Below are positions 53,863-63,067 of a DNA stretch of 64,000 bases, piece by piece. A program made the translations under genes and the position numbers. Source of the DNA: Xanthobacter sp. YC-JY1. Its GTDB lineage: Bacteria; Pseudomonadota; Alphaproteobacteria; Rhizobiales; Xanthobacteraceae. The notes beneath the pieces were generated by a model, which saw only the letters and a program-made list of their open reading frames with translations, made no database searches and was not told where the DNA came from. The stretch spans positions 4,015,001 through 4,079,000 of the forward strand of contig NZ_CP032674.1 in NCBI RefSeq assembly GCF_021730305.1. Reading direction: 5' to 3'. How positions within the stretch are numbered: position 1 is the first letter of the stretch; the number at the start of each line of letters is the position of its first letter.

Positions 53863-55512
53863 TCAGGCGGCGGCCGGACGGCGCACGCACACGACGCGGA
53901 AGCGGCCCGCCACGAAGGCCGCATCGGTGAGGCAGGCATTGCCGGCGGGATTGGCGCCGGAGACGTGGTAGTCGCTGAAGGCCGCGCTCTGGTTCACATA
54001 GATGCCGCCCGTGAGGTTCACGGAGAGCGGCACGCCGGCGCGGGCATAGGCCGGCACGGCGCGGGCGATCTCGGCCTCGTCGGTGGAATAGAGGGCTGCG
54101 GTGATGGCGCCCTTTTCGCGCGCGGCGCGGGCGGCGCGGGCCACCCCATCCGCCGTATCGGCCACCGCGACGACAAAGGCGATGGGGCCGAACCGCTCTT
54201 CGAGATAGGCCGCCTCGTCGGCAGCATCCACCGCCAGCAGAAGCGGCGTCGCCGTCCGCGCGCCCTCCACTTGCAGGGCCGCGCTGTCGCGCACGATGCG
54301 GCCGAGGCTGCGGGCTTCCTCGATGCGGGCGAGGGTCGCCGGATTCTGGATGGCGCCCAGCACTGCCGCGGCGCGGGCGGGCTCGGAGAGGAGCGCGTCG
54401 ATGGCCGAGGCGATGCCGCCGGCCACCTCGTCGAAGCTCTTGTGCCCCGCCTCGGTCTCGATGCCCCCCGCCGGCACGAAGATGACCTGCGGCGCCGTGC
54501 ACATCTGGCCGCTATAGAGCGAGAGCGAGAAGGCGATGTTCTGGCACATCGGCCCGAAAGCGCCGGTGGAGGAGACGACGATGGTGTTGACACCCGCCTC
54601 TTCCGTGAACACCAGCTTGTCCTTCACGTTCTCCCGCAGCCAGCCGCCGAACTGGGAAGAGCCGGTGAAGTCGACGATGCCGACGGCCGGGTTGGTCGCC
54701 AGTTCCTTCGCGATGGGCGCCTCGGCGGTGTCGGGGGCGAGCTGGATCACGTCCGGATCGAAGCCCTCCTCCGCCAGCACCTCGCGGGCGATGCGGACGG
54801 TGAGCGCCAGCGGCAGGATAGCGGCGGGGTGGGGCTTCACGATCACCGCATTGCCGGTGACGAGATCGGCGAACAGCGCGGGATAGCTGTTCCAGGTGGG
54901 GAAGGTGGCGCAGCCGATGACGAGGCCGATGCCGCGCGGCACCACGTGGAAATCCTTGTCGAGACGGATGGCGGAGCGGCCCATGGGCTTCTCCCACACC
55001 ACCGCGCCGGGCACGCGGGACATCTCCTCATAGGCGTAGGCGACGGCCTCCAGCCCGCGATCCTGCGCGTGCGGGCCGCCGGCCTGGAACGCCATGGGCC
55101 CGGCCTGCCCGGTGGTGTGCTCCACCGCTTCCGCGATGAGGAAGCTCGCCGTGTTGAGGCGCACGAGGATTTCCAGCGCGATGCCCGTGCGCTGGGCGAT
55201 GGAGGCGGCCGCCCATGCGGCGCCGGCCTTCTCCGCGCGGGTGATCAGGTCGTCCACGGCGCGGGCGCGATAGGTGATGCCGAGGGCGGGACCGAAGGGA
55301 GAGACCTCGGCGCCGATCAGGGGCGCGTCTTCGCCCGCAGCGAGCTCGAACGGCTGGTCCTTCAGGGCCGCAAAGGCCGCCTTGGCCTCGGCCGCGCCGC
55401 CTTCGGGATAGGCCTTGGGATTTTCCGGGAAGGCCGCCCAGAAGCCCCGTCCGCGCGCTGCGGCAACGGCGGATTCGAGCAGCGCGGCGTGGGCCGCGAA
55501 CAGGTCAGCCAT
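53863..55512 (-). CDS. paaN: Phenylacetate degradation protein PaaN (aldehyde-dehydrogenase fold)
   Basis: A 549-residue aldehyde-dehydrogenase-like protein of the PaaN type. [19 protein letters not shown] and [15 protein letters not shown] (with the Cys) and [19 protein letters not shown] are hallmark segments. PaaN was once proposed as the ring-opening enzyme; in species with PaaZ, as here, its role is not clear. First gene of the leftward paaN-paaJ-hydratase/dehydrogenase-paaZ operon. ATG at 55512. Confidence 0.92.
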   Translation of the reverse strand: MADLFAAHAALLESAVAAARGRGFWAAFPENPKAYPEGGAAEAKAAFAALKDQPFELAAGEDAPLIGAEVSPFGPALGITYRARAVDDLITRAEKAGAAWAAASIAQRTGIALEILVRLNTASFLIAEAVEHTTGQAGPMAFQAGGPHAQDRGLEAVAYAYEEMSRVPGAVVWEKPMGRSAIRLDKDFHVVPRGIGLVIGCATFPTWNSYPALFADLVTGNAVIVKPHPAAILPLALTVRIAREVLAEEGFDPDVIQLAPDTAEAPIAKELATNPAVGIVDFTGSSQFGGWLRENVKDKLVFTEEAGVNTIVVSSTGAFGPMCQNIAFSLSLYSGQMCTAPQVIFVPAGGIETEAGHKSFDEVAGGIASAIDALLSEPARAAAVLGAIQNPATLARIEEARSLGRIVRDSAALQVEGARTATPLLLAVDAADEAAYLEERFGPIAFVVAVADTADGVARAARAAREKGAITAALYSTDEAEIARAVPAYARAGVPLSVNLTGGIYVNQSAAFSDYHVSGANPAGNACLTDAAFVAGRFRVVCVRRPAAA

Positions 55513-55548
55513 GGTCCTCTCCCTGTGCCGGGACGCTGTGCGATGATG

Positions 55549-55601
55549 TTGACAAGCCCATCCCTTGCGCTAATGATTAACCGATCGTCCGGTTAATTCA
55601 A
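55549..55601. promoter_or_regulatory. Overlapping divergent paa promoters with a PaaR-like operator
   Basis: Rightward: TTGACA (55549-55554), 16-bp spacer, TAATGA (55571-55576). Leftward: TTGAAT (complement of 55596-55601), 16-bp spacer, TAATCA (complement of 55574-55579). A 22-bp perfect dyad ATTAACCG-N6-CGGTTAAT occupies 55576-55597: it sits in the leftward spacer and on the rightward start site. It fits 14 of 16 fixed positions of the PaaR consensus ACTNACCGNNCGNNCGGTNAGT reported from Corynebacterium (from memory). Confidence 0.8.
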
Positions 55602-55636
55602 GAGGCTCCGAAAGAGCCCACAAGTGGGAGGACCAA

Positions 55637-56437
55637 GTGGAGGCGCATCTGAACGAAGCCGTGCTGACCGTCACGGACCATGGCGGCTGGACGGAGCTGA
55701 CGCTCAATCGTCCCGACCGCCTCAATTCCTTCAACGAGGAGATGCACGGCGCGCTTGCGGGGGCACTGGACGACGCCGCCGATGAGAGCTGCCGCGCCGT
55801 GCTGCTCACGGGCGCCGGCCGGGGCTTCTGCGCCGGGCAGGATCTGTCCGCGCGCGCCAATGCCGAAGGCCCGCTCGACCTCGGCGCCACCATCGAAGCC
55901 TTCTACAATCCGCTCATCCGCCGCATCCGAGGCCTCCACAAGCCCGTTGTTTGCGCGGTGAATGGCGTGGCCGCCGGGGCCGGTGCCAACATCGCTTTGG
56001 CCTGCGACATCGTTCTGGCGGCGCGTTCCGCCAAGTTCATCCAGGCGTTCTCGAAGATCGGCCTCGTGCCCGATTCGGGCGGCACCTATTTCCTGCCGCG
56101 CCTCATCGGCGATGCGCGGGCGCGGGCGCTGATGCTGCTGGCCGAGCCTCTTACGGCCGAGACCGCGGCCGAATGGGGCCTCATCTGGAAGGTCATCGAC
56201 GACGCCGCGCTCATGGACGAGGCGCGCGCGCTCACCGCCCGCCTCGCCACCCAGCCGACGCAGGGCCTCGCCCTCACCAAGGCGGCGCTCAACGCCTCCG
56301 GCGGCAACAGCCTCAATGACCAGCTCGATCTTGAGCGCGACCTGCAGCGCGAGGCCGGCCGCACGCCGGACTATCGCGAGGGCGTGAAGGCCTTCATGGA
56401 GAAGCGCGCCCCGAACTTCACGGGACGCCGCTCGTGA
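55637..56437 (+). CDS. paaG: 1,2-epoxyphenylacetyl-CoA isomerase
   Basis: A 266-residue crotonase-fold isomerase converting ring-1,2-epoxyphenylacetyl-CoA to oxepin-CoA. CoA-pocket segment GRGFCAGQDLSAR and oxyanion-hole NGVAAGAGANIALACD are present, with catalytic Asp146 in GLVPDSGGT, as in PaaG. GTG start after GGGAGGACC. First gene of the rightward paaG-paaI-paaK unit; its stop overlaps the paaI start (GTGA). Confidence 0.94.
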   Translation: MEAHLNEAVLTVTDHGGWTELTLNRPDRLNSFNEEMHGALAGALDDAADESCRAVLLTGAGRGFCAGQDLSARANAEGPLDLGATIEAFYNPLIRRIRGLHKPVVCAVNGVAAGAGANIALACDIVLAARSAKFIQAFSKIGLVPDSGGTYFLPRLIGDARARALMLLAEPLTAETAAEWGLIWKVIDDAALMDEARALTARLATQPTQGLALTKAALNASGGNSLNDQLDLERDLQREAGRTPDYREGVKAFMEKRAPNFTGRRS

Positions 56438-56925
56438 CCGCCGCCGCCGAAACCGTGGCGCCGCTCTCCCCGGAGGAGATCGCCCGCCGTTCCGCCGACG
56501 CCATGTGGGCGACCGACCATGCGAGCCAGGGGCTCGGCATGGAGATCGTCAGCATCGGCCCGGGCACCGCGACCCTCGCCATGACGCTCACCGAGCGCAT
56601 GTGCAACGGCTTCGGCATGGGCCATGGCGGCTTCATCTTCGCCTTGGCCGACAGCGCCTTTGCTTTCGCCTGCAACACCTATGACGAGCGCACCGTCGCC
56701 CAGCACTGCTCGGTGAGCTATCTGCGCCCCGGCACCGGCGGCAAGCGCCTCGTGGCGCGGGCGCGCGAGGTGAGCCGCAGTGGGCGCTCCGGCATTTACG
56801 ACGTCGAGGTTTCGCAGGACGATGTGGTGATCGCCCAGTTCCGCGGCCATTCCCGCACCATCGGCGGGCGCATCACGCAGACAGACGCCGGGGGCGCGGA
56901 CGCCCCTGCCAGCAAGAAATCCTGA
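56434..56925 (+). CDS. paaI: Hydroxyphenylacetyl-CoA thioesterase PaaI
   Basis: A 163-residue hotdog-fold thioesterase. The family core is visible as NGFGMGHGGFIFALADSAFAF, with the Asp in the ADSAF helix, followed by QHCSVSYLRP. PaaI releases stalled aryl-CoA by-products and protects the CoA pool. The C-terminal tail (DAGGADAPASKKS) is disordered-looking. GTG start overlapping the paaG stop. Confidence 0.93.
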   Translation: MTAAAETVAPLSPEEIARRSADAMWATDHASQGLGMEIVSIGPGTATLAMTLTERMCNGFGMGHGGFIFALADSAFAFACNTYDERTVAQHCSVSYLRPGTGGKRLVARAREVSRSGRSGIYDVEVSQDDVVIAQFRGHSRTIGGRITQTDAGGADAPASKKS

Positions 56926-56954
56926 TCTAGCAGAAGATCCATCTGGAGGAGACG

Positions 56955-58292
56955 ATGAACATGGCTCTGCCGGCACTGTCCCCGGGCCGTTCCTTCGAGG
57001 GTGGCCTCGATCCCGCCGAGCGCGCCTCGCGCGACGAGATCATGTCCCTGCAGCGCGAGCGCCTCGCCTGGTCGCTGCGCCACGCCTACGAGAACGTGCC
57101 CTTCTACCGCCAGGCGTTCGACAAGGCCGGCGTTCACCCCTCCGACCTGCGCGACCTCTCGGACCTCGCCAAGTTCCCCTTCACGGTGAAGACGGACCTG
57201 CGCGACAACTACCCCTTCGGCCTGTTCGCGGTGCCGAAGGAAAAGCTGATCCGCGTGCACGGCTCCTCCGGCACCACCGGCAAGCCCATCGTGGTGGGCT
57301 ACACCAAGGCCGACATCGACATGTGGGCCGACGTGATGGCCCGCTCCATCCGCGCCGCGGGCGTGCGTCCGGGCATGATGGTGCATGTGGCCTATGGCTA
57401 CGGCCTTTTCACCGGCGGCCTCGGCGCCCATTACGGCGTCGAGCGTCTGGGCTGCACCGTGGTGCCCATGTCCGGCGGCATGACCGAGCGCCAGGTCCAG
57501 CTCATCCACGATTTCAAGCCCGACGCCATCATGGTGACGCCGAGCTACATGCTCGCCCTCATGGACGGCTTCGCCAAGGCCGGGCTCGACCCGCGCGAGA
57601 CCTCGCTCAAATACGGCATCTTCGGCGCCGAGCCGTGGACCAATGCCATGCGTCAGGAGATCGAGCGCGACTTCGCGCTTGATGCCACCGACATCTACGG
57701 CCTCTCCGAGGTCATCGGTCCCGGCGTCGCGCAGGAATGCGTGGAGACCAAGGACGGCCTGCACATCTGGGAGGATCATTTCTACCCGGAGGTGATCGAC
57801 CCGCTCACCGGCGAGGTGCTGCCCGATGGTTCGAAGGGCGAGCTGGTGTTCACCTCGCTGACCAAGGAAGCCTTCCCCATCATCCGCTACCGTACCCGCG
57901 ACCTCACCCGCCTGCTTCCGGGCACGGCGCGGCCGGGCATGCGGCGCATGGAGAAGGTGACGGGCCGTTCGGACGACATGATCATCCTGCGCGGCGTCAA
58001 CGTCTTCCCGACCCAGATCGAGGAAATCCTGCTGGCAGTGGAGGCCTGCTCCGGCCACTACCAGATCGAGCTGACCCGCGATGGGCGCATGGACGAGATG
58101 ACCGTGCACGCCGAGATCCGCGAGGAGGTCTATGGCGAGGTGGACGTGGACGCCACCGGGAAGCGCATCCTCAAGCGCATCAAGGACACCATCGGCATCA
58201 CCACGCGCATCACCCTGCACGAGCCGGGCGGCATCGAGCGCACGGCCACCGGCAAGGCCAAGCGCATCCTGGACCGCCGTCCCAAGGAGTGA
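56955..58292 (+). CDS. paaK: Phenylacetate--CoA ligase
   Basis: A 445-residue AMP-forming ligase that makes phenylacetyl-CoA. The ATP loop HGSSGTTGKPIVVGYT spans residues 102-117, EVIGPGVAQEC follows the fold's adenine site, YRTRDLTRLLPG marks the hinge and TGRSDDMIILRGVNVFPTQIE the C-terminal lid; Lys in RTATGKAKRI is the likely catalytic lysine. It converts phenylacetate into the substrate of PaaABCE. Ends with a strong terminator. Confidence 0.95.
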   Translation: MNMALPALSPGRSFEGGLDPAERASRDEIMSLQRERLAWSLRHAYENVPFYRQAFDKAGVHPSDLRDLSDLAKFPFTVKTDLRDNYPFGLFAVPKEKLIRVHGSSGTTGKPIVVGYTKADIDMWADVMARSIRAAGVRPGMMVHVAYGYGLFTGGLGAHYGVERLGCTVVPMSGGMTERQVQLIHDFKPDAIMVTPSYMLALMDGFAKAGLDPRETSLKYGIFGAEPWTNAMRQEIERDFALDATDIYGLSEVIGPGVAQECVETKDGLHIWEDHFYPEVIDPLTGEVLPDGSKGELVFTSLTKEAFPIIRYRTRDLTRLLPGTARPGMRRMEKVTGRSDDMIILRGVNVFPTQIEEILLAVEACSGHYQIELTRDGRMDEMTVHAEIREEVYGEVDVDATGKRILKRIKDTIGITTRITLHEPGGIERTATGKAKRILDRRPKE

Positions 58293-58325
58293 GCGGAGGG
58301 CCCATCGCCCTCCTTTGCCCCAACA

Positions 58326-58356
58326 AAAAAGGCCCGGCGCGATGCCGGGCCTTTTT
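58326..58356. terminator. Bidirectional rho-independent terminator
   Basis: Thirteen-base-pair stem (AAAAAGGCCCGGC and its exact complement) with a five-base loop and flanking A/T runs, between paaK and the convergent paaA/C-like gene. It can close both transcripts. Confidence 0.92.
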
Positions 58357-58373
58357 CTTGTCTGCTGCCGATC

Positions 58374-59129
58374 TCAGTCGAGGCCGAGCGGCGCGAGGCG
58401 GTCCGAGACGATACGCTCCCACTCCGCCAGCAGCACCTCGTTGGGCGTGTGGCGCAGGCCGAGACGGCGGAGCGTGTCGTAGCGGGCGGAGCCGGCCACG
58501 CCGAACGTGGCGGCGACCCGGGGCCGCCAATAGGCAAGGCTCGCCCGCGCGCCGACCCGCCCGACTTCGGTGGCGGTGATGCGCTCCAGCCCTTCGAGTC
58601 CCAGCTCCGCATGGCGCGCCTCGCGCGGCGCGATCTCGCGGAACACCTCGGCCAGCGGCGCATAGGACACCCGCGACAGCTCGGCGAGCTGCACGCCGGT
58701 GGCGAGGCCCATGAGCACGTTCATCGCCACCGCGTCAGTCCATCCCGTGATGGGATAGTGGAAGACCGAGAGCCGCATGTCGTTGCCGTGCCGCACAGTG
58801 CCAAGATCGGCATCGCGGGCGACCCGCGCCGCCCAGTCGTGCTGCGCCTCATAGCGGCCGGTATCGGTGCCGAAGGCGCCCATCAGGTCGAGCACGCGCT
58901 CGGCGTGGTCCGCCTTCTCCAGCGTGATGCGGCTCGCCGCGATCCGCGCTTTGATGCCGGGCGCGAAATTGATGGAGGCGGCAAAGCCGGCCGAGCCCGC
59001 AAGCTGGCTGTCCACGAACGAGGACATGAGCCGCAACAGCTCGCCGCGATAGCGCGGCGGCACGTTGTCGGGCGAGGAGAGCACGCCGCCCTGGGCGAGA
59101 TAGTCGTCGATGGCGATCACGTCGGACAT
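58374..59129 (-). CDS. PaaA/PaaC-family ferritin-like protein (extra subunit-like paralogue)
   Basis: A 251-residue helical protein of the PaaA/PaaC (PF05138-like) superfamily. Glu/His pairs are Glu71-x3-His75 (EKADH) and Glu170-x2-His173 (EARH), the second in the ExxH form used for di-iron binding; the first has the PaaC-like ExxxH spacing. It lies 10 bp after paaE, so it is the sixth gene of the paaABCDE transcript. Proteins like this are annotated phenylacetic acid catabolic protein in rhizobia; its task is not established. Good GAGGGG site before the ATG at 59129. Confidence 0.82.
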   Translation of the reverse strand: MSDVIAIDDYLAQGGVLSSPDNVPPRYRGELLRLMSSFVDSQLAGSAGFAASINFAPGIKARIAASRITLEKADHAERVLDLMGAFGTDTGRYEAQHDWAARVARDADLGTVRHGNDMRLSVFHYPITGWTDAVAMNVLMGLATGVQLAELSRVSYAPLAEVFREIAPREARHAELGLEGLERITATEVGRVGARASLAYWRPRVAATFGVAGSARYDTLRRLGLRHTPNEVLLAEWERIVSDRLAPLGLD

Positions 59130-59139
59130 GGTTTCCCCC

Positions 59140-60216
59140 TCACTCGTCGTAGGTGACGACGAGTTTTTCGGTGAGCGGGAAGCACTGGCAGGTGAGCACG
59201 TAGCCGGCGCGCACCTCGTAATCCTCCAGCGCATGGTTGACGGCCATTTCCACCTCGCCCTCCACCACCTTGGCGCGGCAGGTGGAGCACACGCCCGCCT
59301 TGCAGGCGTAGGGCGCATCCAGATTGGCGGCGAGCGCGGCGTCGAGCAGGCTCTGGCCCTCGCGCGGCATGTGGAAGGTGCGGGTGGCGCCATCCAAAGT
59401 CACGGTCGCGGTGGTGCCCGCGCCGTTGGCGGTGACGTTCGCCGACACCGCCTTGGCCTTCGCCCGGCCGGGCTGGCCGGAGGCGAACAACTCAAACTTG
59501 ATCTGCGCGTCGCTGAGACCGTGCTCGCGCAGAGCGGCGGCAATGGCCAGCATCATGGGCTCGGGACCGCAGATGAAGGCGGTGTCCACCGACTTCGCGT
59601 CGATCCAGTGCTTAAAGAGACCTTCCATCTTCTCCGCATCGACGCGGCCGGTGAACAGGTCGATCTCCTGCGCCTCGCTCTCCAGCACATGCAGCACCGA
59701 GAGGCGGCCGAGATAGATGTTCTTCAGATCTTCCAGCTCCTCACGGAACATGATGGAGCTGATCTGCCGGTTGGCATAGACGAGGGTGAAACGGGACCTG
59801 GGTTCGCGCGCCAGCACCGTCTTGATGATGGACAGGAGCGGCGTGATGCCGGAGCCGCCGGCAAAGCCGAGATAGTGGCGATCCAGCTCCGGAGCGAGCG
59901 GCACGAAGAACTTGCCCATGGGCGGCATGGCTTCGAGCGTGTCGCCGGGGGAAAGGTTTTCATTGGCCCAAGTGGAGAAGGCGCCGCCCTCCACCTTCTT
60001 GATGCCCACCTTGAGGCAGCCCTCATCCTTGCCGGCGCAGATGGAATAGCTGCGGCGCAGCTCCTCGCCATCGAAGTCGCGGCGAAAGGTGAGGTATTGG
60101 CCCTGCGTGAAGTCGAACGCCGCGGCGTCCTCAGGGCGGGGCTTGAGGGTGACGACGACGGCATCACGCGTCTCGCGCCGCACGTCGACCACCTCCAGGG
60201 AATGAAACCGTGCCAT
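59140..60216 (-). CDS. paaE: Phenylacetyl-CoA epoxidase reductase subunit
   Basis: A 358-residue reductase passing electrons from NADPH to the epoxidase. The FAD-binding segment is RRSYSICAG, the NAD(P) region starts FAGGSGITPLLSII, and FICGPEPMMLAI follows. The C-terminal plant-type 2Fe-2S ferredoxin domain has CKAGVCSTC plus a final Cys. The order FNR-then-ferredoxin matches PaaE. ATG at 60216. Confidence 0.95.
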   Translation of the reverse strand: MARFHSLEVVDVRRETRDAVVVTLKPRPEDAAAFDFTQGQYLTFRRDFDGEELRRSYSICAGKDEGCLKVGIKKVEGGAFSTWANENLSPGDTLEAMPPMGKFFVPLAPELDRHYLGFAGGSGITPLLSIIKTVLAREPRSRFTLVYANRQISSIMFREELEDLKNIYLGRLSVLHVLESEAQEIDLFTGRVDAEKMEGLFKHWIDAKSVDTAFICGPEPMMLAIAAALREHGLSDAQIKFELFASGQPGRAKAKAVSANVTANGAGTTATVTLDGATRTFHMPREGQSLLDAALAANLDAPYACKAGVCSTCRAKVVEGEVEMAVNHALEDYEVRAGYVLTCQCFPLTEKLVVTYDE

Positions 60217-60243
60217 GCGGCGCTCCTCGGGATTTTTTAATAT

Positions 60244-60768
60244 TCAGATGCACTTGAAGTAGTCGAACGGCTCCAGGCACGAGAGGCAGCGATAGCTGGC
60301 CTTGCAGGCGGTGGAGCCGAACTGGCTCACCTTCTGCGTCTGCGCCGAGCCGCAGCGCGGGCAGGCCACCGTGAGATTGGAGCCGGAGGCGAGCCGGCGT
60401 GCGAGCGCCAGCGAGCGGCCATCGGCGGCGGTGTCGTCCACTGGCGGGGCGATGCCGTAGGCGCGCAGCTTCTCGCGGCCCTCGGCGCTCATCCAGTCGG
60501 TGGTCCAGGGGGGCGAGAGCTGGCGCTCAAGCCGCACGCGGGCGACGCCGTGCGCGTTCAGCGCCCGCTCGATATCGAGATTGATGACGCCCGTTGCCGG
60601 GCAGCCGGAATAGGTGGGCGTGACGGTGACGACGAGGGTGTCGTCGTCCCATTTCACCTCGCGGACGATGCCGAGATCGACCAGCGAAAGCACCGGGATT
60701 TCCGGATCCGGCACCTGCGACAGCCAGTGCCAGACCTCGTCAAGGGATGGCAGGGTGGCGGTCGCCAT
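60244..60768 (-). CDS. paaD: Phenylacetyl-CoA epoxidase accessory protein
   Basis: A 174-residue protein with an N-terminal MIP18/DUF59 domain (VPDPEIPVLSLVDLGIVREV) and a C-terminal zinc-ribbon (CPRCGS and CLSC pairs). PaaD is needed for full epoxidase activity, probably in Fe-S cluster assembly. Nine bases separate it from paaC. Length fits the family. Confidence 0.93.
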   Translation of the reverse strand: MATATLPSLDEVWHWLSQVPDPEIPVLSLVDLGIVREVKWDDDTLVVTVTPTYSGCPATGVINLDIERALNAHGVARVRLERQLSPPWTTDWMSAEGREKLRAYGIAPPVDDTAADGRSLALARRLASGSNLTVACPRCGSAQTQKVSQFGSTACKASYRCLSCLEPFDYFKCI

Positions 60769-60777
60769 TCTCGCCCC

Positions 60778-61554
60778 CTACCAGGTCGCGCCGGGATAGG
60801 CGCGCTGCAGGAACTGCATGTCGGCGAGGATGTAGCCGAGATGCTCGGTGTGGACGCCGCGCCGGCCACCCTTGTGGACGTAAGCCGACGTCGGCGCCTT
60901 CAGCGTCGCCTCGCGCAGCACCTCGGAGACGATGGCCTCCCATTCCGGCTTGAGGCTCGCCGGATCGGGCGCAATGCCGGCGGCGGCCACGGCGCGGTCG
61001 GCATCATCGGAGATGAAGAGTTCGCCCACATAGGACCACATGTCGTCGAGCGCGCGCTGCATGCGCGCGTGGCTCTCATCCGTGCCGTCGCCGAGGCGGA
61101 TCACGAGGTCGCTGGAGCGCTCCAGGTGATAGGCCGCCTCCTTGACCGCCTTGGCGGCGATCTCGGCGACGCGCGGATCGGCGGATTTGGTCAGCGCCGT
61201 CAGCATCACGTGGTGCCAGGCATCGAACAGGAACTGCCGCATCAGCGTCTGACCGAAGTCGCCATTGGGGCGCTCCACCAGCAGGCAATTGCGGAAGGCG
61301 GCGGCATCCCGCAGGAAGGCGAGCGCATCTGCATTGCGGCCCTTGCCTTCCACCTCGCCGGCGAGGCCGAGCCAGAGCTGGGTCTGGCCGATGAGGTCCA
61401 GCGCCGTGTTGGCGAGGGCGATGTCCTCTTCCAGCACGGGGGCGTGGCCGCACCACTCGGACACGCGATGGCCGAGGATGAGGGTGTTGTCCCCCATCCG
61501 GGTCAGGAATTCGAACAGAGCGGCGCGATCGACCGCGATCTCGGCGCTGGCCAT
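60778..61554 (-). CDS. paaC: Phenylacetyl-CoA epoxidase structural subunit
   Basis: A 258-residue ferritin-like subunit that pairs with PaaA to form the core of the epoxidase. ADALAFLRDAAAFRN and VKEAAYHLERSSDLVIRLGDGT are PaaC-specific. It starts at the ATG sharing one base with the paaB stop (TGATG); a GTG just upstream is an alternative. Lacks the full set of iron ligands expected in PaaA. Confidence 0.94.
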   Translation of the reverse strand: MASAEIAVDRAALFEFLTRMGDNTLILGHRVSEWCGHAPVLEEDIALANTALDLIGQTQLWLGLAGEVEGKGRNADALAFLRDAAAFRNCLLVERPNGDFGQTLMRQFLFDAWHHVMLTALTKSADPRVAEIAAKAVKEAAYHLERSSDLVIRLGDGTDESHARMQRALDDMWSYVGELFISDDADRAVAAAGIAPDPASLKPEWEAIVSEVLREATLKAPTSAYVHKGGRRGVHTEHLGYILADMQFLQRAYPGATW

Positions 61555-61838
61555 CACATATGCCCCACTTCTTCGGGAATCTGGAAGAAGGTCGGGTGGC
61601 GGTAGACCTTGGAATTGGACGGCTCGAACAGCGGCCCTTTGTCCGAGGGGCTGGAGGCGGTAATGTCCACCGACTTCACCACCCAGATGGAAACGCCCTC
61701 ATTGCGGCGGGTATAGACGTCCCGCGCATTCTTGATGGCGAGCTCCGCGTCGGGCGCGTGCAGGCTGCCCACATGGCGGTGGTTGAGGCCGTGCTGGCCG
61801 CGGATGAAGACTTCCCACAAGGGCCATTCGCTGGACAT
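61554..61838 (-). CDS. paaB: Phenylacetyl-CoA epoxidase subunit PaaB
   Basis: A 94-residue subunit that bridges PaaAC dimers. WPLWEVFIRGQHGLNHRHVGSLHA and NARDVYTRRNEGVSIWVV are the standard PaaB sequence. A 93-bp gap to paaA and direct overlap with paaC. ATG at 61838. Confidence 0.95.
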   Translation of the reverse strand: MSSEWPLWEVFIRGQHGLNHRHVGSLHAPDAELAIKNARDVYTRRNEGVSIWVVKSVDITASSPSDKGPLFEPSNSKVYRHPTFFQIPEEVGHM

Positions 61839-61931
61839 GGTTGTTCCTCCCGTTCCGGGCCGGACGGCGAGGCCGTCCGGAAGATGTGCTGTTGTTATGG
61901 TACGCCCTGACCGGCGATGACTTGGGCGCGG

Positions 61932-62930
61932 CTATTCCGCGGCGACGCGGGCGGCGGCGCGGCGCGCCTCGGCCTTTTCGGCATGGGCGAGCAGGCCGTC
62001 GCGGAACCAGGCTCCGTCTTCCCAAGCCTTCACGCGGGCGCCGAGGCGCTCCTTGTTGCAGGGGCCGTTGCCGGCGATGACCTCAAAGAATTCGGACCAA
62101 TCCGGCTCGGAGAAGTCGTAGCCCTTCTTCTCCTCGTTCCACTTCAGGTTCGGGTCGGGGATCTTGAGGCCGAGATATTCTGCCTGCGGCACCGTCTGGT
62201 CGACGAACTTCTGGCGCAGCTCGTCATTGGTGTTGATCTTGATCTTCCACGCCATGGACTGGGCGGAATGCACCGAATCCTTGTCGGAGGGACCGAACAT
62301 CATGAGGGCGGGATACCAGAAGCGGTCGAGGGCATCCTGCGCCATGGCCTTCTGCTCGGCCGTGCCCTGCGCCATCTTCATCATGATGTCGTAGCCTTGG
62401 CGCTGGTGGAAGCTCTCCTCCTTGCAAATGCGGATCATCGCGCGGCTGTACGGGCCGTAGGAGGTCTTCTGCAGCTGAACCTGGTTCATGATGGCGGCGC
62501 CATCCACCAGCCAGCCCACCGCGCCGATATCGGCCCAGTTGAGGGTGGGATAGTTGAAGATGGACGAATACTTCATGCTGCCGTCGTGCAGCTTGGCGAG
62601 CAGCTGATCACGACTGACGCCGAGCGTCTCGGCGGCGCAATAGAGGTAGAGGCCGTGGCCGGCCTCGTCCTGCACCTTGGCGAGCAGGATCGCCTTGCGC
62701 TCCAGCGTGGGCGCGCGGGTGATCCAGTTGCCTTCGGGCAGCTGGCCGACGATCTCGGAGTGGGCGTGCTGGCCGACCTGGCGGATCAGAGTCTTGCGGT
62801 AGCCCTCCGGCATCCACTCCTTCGGCTCGATCTTCTCGCCGCGGTCGATGCGCTCCTGGAAGGCGCGCTCCTCCGGCGAAAGCTCGGCGGCGGACTTCAT
62901 GCCCTCGGACTTCACGAGCTGTGCGTACAT
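61932..62930 (-). CDS. paaA: Phenylacetyl-CoA epoxidase catalytic subunit
   Basis: A 332-residue di-iron subunit that inserts oxygen into the ring of phenylacetyl-CoA. The iron ligand pairs are Glu89-x2-His92 (DEAGH) and Glu172-x2-His175 (EESFH). [20 protein letters not shown] precedes the first. The ATG at 62930 follows GGGAGGAC by seven bases; frame open further upstream is not coding. First gene of paaABCDE plus the extra gene. Confidence 0.95.
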   Translation of the reverse strand: MYAQLVKSEGMKSAAELSPEERAFQERIDRGEKIEPKEWMPEGYRKTLIRQVGQHAHSEIVGQLPEGNWITRAPTLERKAILLAKVQDEAGHGLYLYCAAETLGVSRDQLLAKLHDGSMKYSSIFNYPTLNWADIGAVGWLVDGAAIMNQVQLQKTSYGPYSRAMIRICKEESFHQRQGYDIMMKMAQGTAEQKAMAQDALDRFWYPALMMFGPSDKDSVHSAQSMAWKIKINTNDELRQKFVDQTVPQAEYLGLKIPDPNLKWNEEKKGYDFSEPDWSEFFEVIAGNGPCNKERLGARVKAWEDGAWFRDGLLAHAEKAEARRAAARVAAE

Positions 62931-63067
62931 GCTGTGTCCTCCCCGTAAGACCTGTTGGATCGGCCGTCTCATGCGCGGCTTCTGGCGGCGGGTGAAGTAG
63001 GCGCTCCGGCCGCTGCCGCCGGTCCTGGCAGGCAGCATGCTGCCCACTGTCCGGCACCTTGCGAACG

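Noticed and set aside
53840-54502. N-terminal extension of the paaJ thiolase
   Set aside because: The extra residues come from reading paaN in another frame; the thiolase start at 53839 has a ribosome-binding site and family length.
62931-63047. Upstream extension of paaA
   Set aside because: The ATG at 62930 has a GGGAGGAC site and matches the PaaA start; the extension is not conserved and would run into the promoter leader.
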